A DNA stretch of 32,555 nucleotides from contig JABGQU010000019.1 in NCBI GenBank assembly GCA_018648605.1, forward strand, positions 1-32,555, in the 5' to 3' direction. Origin of the DNA: Anaerolineae bacterium. Its GTDB lineage: Bacteria; Chloroflexota; Anaerolineae; Anaerolineales; Villigracilaceae. Shown one piece after another: positions 27,512 to 32,555 of the stretch; position 1 is the first letter of the stretch, and each line of letters opens with the position of its first letter. A model generated the notes under the pieces. That model saw nothing but the letters and a program-made list of their open reading frames with translations. It was not told where the DNA came from and made no database searches. A program made the position numbers and the translations under genes.

Positions 27512-28531
27512 TTATATCTGTGACAGTGGCCACGTTGGGCGGACATCAAGATCAAGGCTGTCGATCTGTCCATGCACAAAACGCTGATGCCCCGCTGCGG
27601 CGATCATGGCGGCATTATCGGTGCACAGCGAAAGTTTGGGGATATTGACGGGGAATTCATCCTGCCCCATGAAAGCCTCACGGATAGCCGTATTTGCAGA
27701 GACGCCACCTGCGACCAGTATTTCTTTCGCGCCATATTCGCGTGCAGCTTTAATCGTCTTTGTGAAGACTACATCCACAACGGCGGCTTGAAAGCCGGCA
27801 GCCAGATTGGCGACGGGGAGTGTTCCTTCTTTTTCGAGTTTACGCACTTCGCGCAGGACGGCGGTTTTTAGCCCGCTGAAGGAGAAATCGTAGCTTTTAC
27901 CGAGCCATGAGCGCGGGAATTTGAAAGAGGTTGGATCACCGTTGAGCGCCGCTTTCTGGATTGAAGGCCCGCCGGGATAGGGCAACCCCAACATGCGGGC
28001 GACTTTATCGAAGGCTTCACCAGCTGCATCGTCGAGAGTGCCGCCGAGACGTTGATATTGTAAATGGTCAGTCATCAGGTTGAGTTCGGAGTGTCCGCCA
28101 GAGACGAGCAACGCCATGATGGGAAATTGTGGCTCTGGGGGCGCCTCATCTTTGGCATCATGCACCCAGGCTGAATAAAGATGCCCCTCGAGATGGTTAA
28201 CGCCCACGAGTGGACGTCCACTACCGAGCACCAAGCCTTTCGCTGCGTTCATGCCGACGACCAGCGACCCAGCCAAACCGGGGCCGCGCGTCACGGCGAT
28301 AGCATCCACATCCCCAAGGGTGAGATGAGCATCTGCCAGAGTCTGCTCGATGACGGGGGTGATGCTGAGCACATGCTGGCGGGAGGCGACTTCGGGGTAA
28401 ACGCCGCCAAAGCGGGCGTGCATCTCCATTTGCGAGGCGACGGTGGAGGCGAGCAGTGCGCGCCCGTCTTCAAGGACGGCGGCGGCGGTTTCGTCGCAGG
28501 ATGTTTCTATGGCGAGGATTCGAATGGTCAT
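27512..28531 (-). CDS. tsaD: tRNA N6-adenosine threonylcarbamoyltransferase
   Basis: ILAIETSCDETAAAV, VYPEVASRQH, VTRGPGLAGSLVVGMNAAKGL, GVNHLEGHLYSAW, LLVSGGHSEL, LVAGGVSANTAIR. Confidence 0.97.
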   Translation of the reverse strand: MTIRILAIETSCDETAAAVLEDGRALLASTVASQMEMHARFGGVYPEVASRQHVLSITPVIEQTLADAHLTLGDVDAIAVTRGPGLAGSLVVGMNAAKGLVLGSGRPLVGVNHLEGHLYSAWVHDAKDEAPPEPQFPIMALLVSGGHSELNLMTDHLQYQRLGGTLDDAAGEAFDKVARMLGLPYPGGPSIQKAALNGDPTSFKFPRSWLGKSYDFSFSGLKTAVLREVRKLEKEGTLPVANLAAGFQAAVVDVVFTKTIKAAREYGAKEILVAGGVSANTAIREAFMGQDEFPVNIPKLSLCTDNAAMIAAAGHQRFVHGQIDSLDLDVRPTWPLSQI

Positions 28532-28543
28532 GATTGAGTCTTT

Positions 28544-29335
28544 CTATCGTTCTATGGTGTTGTCGTAATCATCCATGCAGTGCGATATCCAGGTGGTGGG
28601 GAAGTTGAAGGCTTGGATTTCACTGCAATAGGGGATGCCTTGCCCGATATAGGCGATGATCCATGTGCCGGAGCTATCTTTGCCAGCGAACCAACCTGCG
28701 CCTGACATCTCGCCGACTTTTTTGACGCCGCCTGTTGCTACTGTGCCCGTATTCGTGCCCATAGAGAAATCTAATTCTGCGGCTGTCCAGCCGAGTTTTG
28801 CCAGCAATGCCTGCTTAATGGCTTCTTCGTCTGTTAATGTGGGTTGCCCAAGAGCAACTGTGTTCCCTGAAGCATCTACACAATGTGAAATCCATGTGGT
28901 GGGGAAGTTGAAAGCCTGAATGTCGACACAATTTGGGATGCCTTGCCCAATATGGGCGATGATCCACTTGCCAGCACTGTCCTTCCCTGCAAACCAGGCC
29001 GCGCCCTGCATTTCGCCGACTTTTTTGACGCCGCCACGTGCGAGCGTGCCGGTGTTATCACCCATGGAAAAATCTAATTCTGCGGCTGTCCAGCCGAGCT
29101 TTACCAGCAAGGCTTGCTTGATGGCTTCTTCGTCTGTTAGCGTAGGGGCTGGCGGGGGAGGCTGAGTTGGCGGAGCAGATTGTGGCTGCATGGCTTCTGT
29201 CGTTAGTGCAACCGATGTAGCGATTTTATCTGTATTGGCGGCGGGGGTAGGCGGAGCATCAAAAATACTGCATGCGAAAGTAAAGAGAAGTAATAGTGCA
29301 AGTACCGTTGTAAGATAAAGTCTTTTTTTATTCAT
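28544..29335 (-). CDS. Lipoprotein with tandemly duplicated ~90-aa domain of unknown function
   Basis: Lipobox-like LLFTFACS; two copies of LTDEEAIKQALL.KLGWTAAELDFSMG...WFAGKDS...WIIA.IGQGIP.C..IQAFNFPTTWISHC, period 101 aa. Confidence 0.8.
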   Translation of the reverse strand: MNKKRLYLTTVLALLLLFTFACSIFDAPPTPAANTDKIATSVALTTEAMQPQSAPPTQPPPPAPTLTDEEAIKQALLVKLGWTAAELDFSMGDNTGTLARGGVKKVGEMQGAAWFAGKDSAGKWIIAHIGQGIPNCVDIQAFNFPTTWISHCVDASGNTVALGQPTLTDEEAIKQALLAKLGWTAAELDFSMGTNTGTVATGGVKKVGEMSGAGWFAGKDSSGTWIIAYIGQGIPYCSEIQAFNFPTTWISHCMDDYDNTIER

Positions 29336-29349
29336 TTGATACTCCTTTT

Positions 29350-30591
29350 TTACTTTTTCATCTCCAAAACAAAATCAAAGGGGAATTCTGCCAGCCGCTC
29401 GAAAGCTCCATCGGGGCGGGCATAGTACGTATTCTCAAGACGCATGCCCATCCCGCGCTCTGGATAATATAAACCGGGCTCAATCGTGAAAACCGTGCCA
29501 CGTTGAAGCAGATTGCCATCTTTTACTTCCATCCGTGCCCAAGGGCTCTCGTGGACGTTCACGCCCAGCCCATGCCCCACGCTGTGCACATATCCCTCCA
29601 GCGGCGCCTCGGTATTCAGCGGTGAAGCGTGCCCCTGTGCTTCAAAAAGCTCGCAGGTCAAGCGTTGCAACGCGCCGAAAGGCATATTCACTTCCATTTC
29701 GTCGATGATCTTCTCATAAACAGCGCGCACCTCGTCGTAGAGCTTTTGCTCTGCTTCGGGGGCATAGCCCAGACACCAGGTGCGTGTGAAATCATAAAAA
29801 TAACCGCCGCCTGCTTCACAAGGGAAAATATCAAAGATGATCGTTTTGCCCAAGCGGATCGGATCGGATGGTGTCCCGACCGAGTGCGGGAAACCCGCAT
29901 CTCGACCGATGGCGAAAATCGTCGCTTCGGGATTTTCTGCGCCACGCTCCGCCAACCAAAGATTGATCTTGGCTTTGACATCGGATATGGTCAGCGGCTT
30001 GCCATCCGCCTTTAGAAGAACTTCGTTCTCGTCTACGGTATGTCCCGTTAAAAAGTCTTTTACTTTCCCTACCACCTCGGTCGTGATACGGCCCATCTTA
30101 CGGATGCGCTCAACTTCTTCTTCAGTCTTCGTCTCCATCGCTTGCAGGAAAACCGAATCCATGCCCGATTCACCGATAAATTCGACTTCCGGCATTAACT
30201 TTTGGGCTGCCATCAACATTGAGAAGGAAGGACTTAGGTCAGTCTGCCCATAAACGCCAATCCGCCCGCTGGTCACATCGCAGTCCGTGAGCATCTTTTG
30301 TAAACGTAAGGCAGCCATCATAATAAGATCACCTTTAGATTCTTCACGTAGCTCTTTAAATGAGTATGTACTATAAGAGACCGTTTTCAATCCTGTTTTG
30401 GCAGCTTCTTCACGCTCCATATCATTGTGGAAGAGAGTCGCATCTTTGCCTTGGGGCTTGATGAGTGTTGCATCGTTGACGTGCCCCCCACCGGTCATGT
30501 AATACATCGGGGAGTTATGCTCCGCGTCGCCGAGGACGAGTAGGGTGTCTATATTGCGGTCTTGCATGATTTGGTCGAGGTCAGTTTTCAT
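29350..30591 (-). CDS. M24 family metallopeptidase (Xaa-Pro aminopeptidase/dipeptidase-like)
   Basis: IIFDIFPCEAGGGYFYDFTRTWCLG, YVHSVGHGLGVNVHESPWA, GTVFTIEPGLYYPERGMGMRLENTYY. Confidence 0.92.
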   Translation of the reverse strand: MKTDLDQIMQDRNIDTLLVLGDAEHNSPMYYMTGGGHVNDATLIKPQGKDATLFHNDMEREEAAKTGLKTVSYSTYSFKELREESKGDLIMMAALRLQKMLTDCDVTSGRIGVYGQTDLSPSFSMLMAAQKLMPEVEFIGESGMDSVFLQAMETKTEEEVERIRKMGRITTEVVGKVKDFLTGHTVDENEVLLKADGKPLTISDVKAKINLWLAERGAENPEATIFAIGRDAGFPHSVGTPSDPIRLGKTIIFDIFPCEAGGGYFYDFTRTWCLGYAPEAEQKLYDEVRAVYEKIIDEMEVNMPFGALQRLTCELFEAQGHASPLNTEAPLEGYVHSVGHGLGVNVHESPWARMEVKDGNLLQRGTVFTIEPGLYYPERGMGMRLENTYYARPDGAFERLAEFPFDFVLEMKK

Positions 30592-30653
30592 GTATCTTCC
30601 TTCTTGAAACGTACAGTTTTCTTTTGGTTTTTATTCGCGATATTCGCGTTAAA

Positions 30654-32012
30654 TCATTTCAAGACATTCTGCAAAGCCACCAACAACGCCCCTTCCTGCT
30701 CAGGCAGGATAGTACGTGGATCAAGCAGAACCTTATCGTTTTCTGTGCGGGCAATAACAGGGGGATTTTGCTTCCGTAATTTCGCGAGGAATTTATCAGG
30801 TTTCTTTACATCGAGGGCGAGGAGCCAGGTTGGCAGGGTTTCACCGGGCAGGCTGCCGCCGCCAATTGTTGATTCACCTGCGACGACTTTGCCTTGCCCC
30901 AGATGGTCTAGCCAAACTTGCGCACGAGCTTTATTTTGTTTTGGTGTAGTGGAAATCATTCGCCAGATGGGGATCTTGCGTTCGGCTTCATCTTTGAGAT
31001 AATGTGTCAACGTGGCGGCGATGCCAGCCAACGCGACCTTATCCGCGCGCACAGCACGCGAAAGGGGATGTTTTTTGATCTTCGCTATCAGATTGGCGCG
31101 CCCAACGATGATCCCGGCTTGGGGGCCGCCGAGGAGTTTGTCGCCAGAGAAAGAGACCACATCTGCACCCGCTGTAAGAGATTCCTGCACTGTGCGCTCG
31201 TGGATCAATCCAAAGCGTTCGGTGTCGAGCAATGTGCCTGACCCAAGATCGTCCACAACGGGGATGTTGGCCGCATGCGAGACTTCGACGATTTCATCGA
31301 GAGAAGGTTCTTGGGTGAAGCCAATGATCTTGAAGTTGGAACGATGGGCGAGCATGACCAGCTTTATGGGTTCTTCATCAATCGCATTTTCGTAATCTGC
31401 GAGGTGAACTTTATTTGTTGTCCCCACTTCGACCAGTTTTGCGCCGGATTGCTTCATTACATCGGGGATGCGGAAGCCGCCGCCAATTTCGATCAATTGT
31501 GAACGGGCGATGACGACCCTGCGTCGATTTGCGAGCGCAGAGAGGATCAACATCACAGCTGAGGCGTTGTTGTTGACGACGACTGCTGCCTCTGCGCCAG
31601 TGATGCGTTTAATAACAGATTCTGCGTGAATAAGACGTGAGCCGCGTTTGCCGGTATTCATGTCGAACTCGAGGGTGGAGTAGCTGCGGGCGACCGAATC
31701 CATTGCTTTGATGGTGGCAGCGCTGAGAGGGGCGCGTCCCAGATTGGTGTGCAGAATGACTCCGGTGGCATTGATAACGGGATAAAGCGTGGGTTGAGTC
31801 CACGCCTCTAAACGGGAGCCAGCCAATTTCAGGAGCGTTTCGGCTGGCGGGATGGGTTTGGTGTTATCGTCTGCGTAGGCGGCTCGGATTTCGTTTAAAA
31901 CTGTTCGAAGGGCATCCAGCACCAGCGGTCTGCCATAGGCTGAGATCAACTCGGCAGATGTTTGGCTTTGGAGTAATTTATCTACTGAAGGGAGAGAGCG
32001 GAGATCAGTCAT
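30654..32012 (-). CDS. selA: L-seryl-tRNA(Sec) selenium transferase
   Basis: RSLPSVDKLLQ, VINATGVILHTNLGRAPLS, YSTLEFDMNTGKRGSR, AAVVVNNNASAVMLIL, IPVVDDLGSGTLLDT, VSFSGDKLLGGPQAGIIVGR. Confidence 0.97.
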   Translation of the reverse strand: MTDLRSLPSVDKLLQSQTSAELISAYGRPLVLDALRTVLNEIRAAYADDNTKPIPPAETLLKLAGSRLEAWTQPTLYPVINATGVILHTNLGRAPLSAATIKAMDSVARSYSTLEFDMNTGKRGSRLIHAESVIKRITGAEAAVVVNNNASAVMLILSALANRRRVVIARSQLIEIGGGFRIPDVMKQSGAKLVEVGTTNKVHLADYENAIDEEPIKLVMLAHRSNFKIIGFTQEPSLDEIVEVSHAANIPVVDDLGSGTLLDTERFGLIHERTVQESLTAGADVVSFSGDKLLGGPQAGIIVGRANLIAKIKKHPLSRAVRADKVALAGIAATLTHYLKDEAERKIPIWRMISTTPKQNKARAQVWLDHLGQGKVVAGESTIGGGSLPGETLPTWLLALDVKKPDKFLAKLRKQNPPVIARTENDKVLLDPRTILPEQEGALLVALQNVLK

Positions 32013-32409
32013 TGTCGATTTGGGGAGGTGTCCATTGGGCTTTTTCGCGCAGGCGGATGAGGGCTTCTATGGCGATCAGCCCCAGCGCGAGCCCGAGCGC
32101 AATGGAGATATTGGCAACCTGACCGAGTTGCAGCCAGGCGAGAGTGGCGCCATACACGCCGACCCAAAGGGCTTGGCGTGTGAGAATATTGGGCGCGGGG
32201 AAGTTCTTGCGATTGAAACGGTTGTTGAAAAAGTAGACGATGGGCAGGGCTGTGCCGGTCAAGGCGAAAACGGCGAGGAAGAAGAACGCCCAACGCGGAC
32301 CAAGGGTGGGTAGGGTAAAGTTGATGAGGGCGTAAAGCCCAGCCCAGCCGAGGATGAGCATGGCGAGTGTGGCGGGTAGGTAGGGGCGGAAGGTGGGTTT
32401 CATAATCAC
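32005..32409 (-). CDS. Small integral membrane protein of unknown function, overlapping the selA start
   Basis: Several predicted hydrophobic helices (ATLAMLILGWAGLYALI, WAFFFLAVFALTGTALPIVYFF, ISIALGLALGLIAIEAL); stop TGA 32007-32005 overlaps the selA ATG (ATGACTGA). Confidence 0.65.
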   Translation of the reverse strand: MIMKPTFRPYLPATLAMLILGWAGLYALINFTLPTLGPRWAFFFLAVFALTGTALPIVYFFNNRFNRKNFPAPNILTRQALWVGVYGATLAWLQLGQVANISIALGLALGLIAIEALIRLREKAQWTPPQIDND

Positions 32410-32555
32410 GAATAGCTCGAATAGGGCGATTTTTTCGAATATTTTGGTGCAGGCATTATACCGCAGGGGCGTTGGGGTTTTGTAAGTGTTTAGGGGTATC
32501 GTAGGGCAATCGCATCTAATTATTGCCCCTGTAAGACTTTGAGCAAATAATCGTT

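Noticed and set aside
29636-29660. CTTCAAA loop as a possible tRNA-Sec (TCA anticodon)
   Set aside because: Lies inside the M24 peptidase gene and lacks acceptor and T-arm complementarity.
1-32555. CRISPR array, prophage or integrative element
   Set aside because: No regularly spaced repeats, integrase, phage structural genes or att-like duplications seen; the only mobile signals are the RAYT and small palindromic repeats.

Overview
The window reads as chromosomal DNA from a Chloroflexota (Anaerolineae-like) bacterium; the lineage is inferred from protein style and not tested. It is mostly housekeeping and conserved genes: priA, a REP-associated tyrosine transposase (RAYT), a DUF6159-like membrane protein, a creatininase-family protein, rpoC, a degenerate-receiver OmpR-type regulator, an orphan DNA methyltransferase coupled to an L,D-transpeptidase, a SWIM zinc-finger mini-protein, a split glutamine-dependent NAD synthetase, tRNA-Ser(CGA), an MBL/beta-CASP RNase, MmcQ/YjbR, RNase D, a RimI-like GNAT, a stomatin/NfeD pair, wecC/wecB, a secreted repeat protein, a prohibitin-like SPFH protein, selD, a Zn-ribbon/LysM protein, tsaD, a lipoprotein with a duplicated domain, an M24 peptidase and selA. 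Two results stand out. (1) selD is a selenoprotein gene: an in-frame TGA at 25143 in the motif TCAGU-ASKL is followed by a SECIS-like hairpin with a GGTC loop. The ORF track therefore starts the gene about 150 nt too late, and selA lies about 5 kb away. (2) There is a RAYT/REP system: a ~98-bp element with GGGCGACC-type inverted ends sits immediately upstream of the RAYT gene and again, in frame, inside it. Related half-elements bracket priA and one overlaps the stop codon of the methyltransferase. The RAYT is frameshifted at a C9 tract. priA itself carries two further in-frame palindromic insertions, one of them exactly 87 bp.
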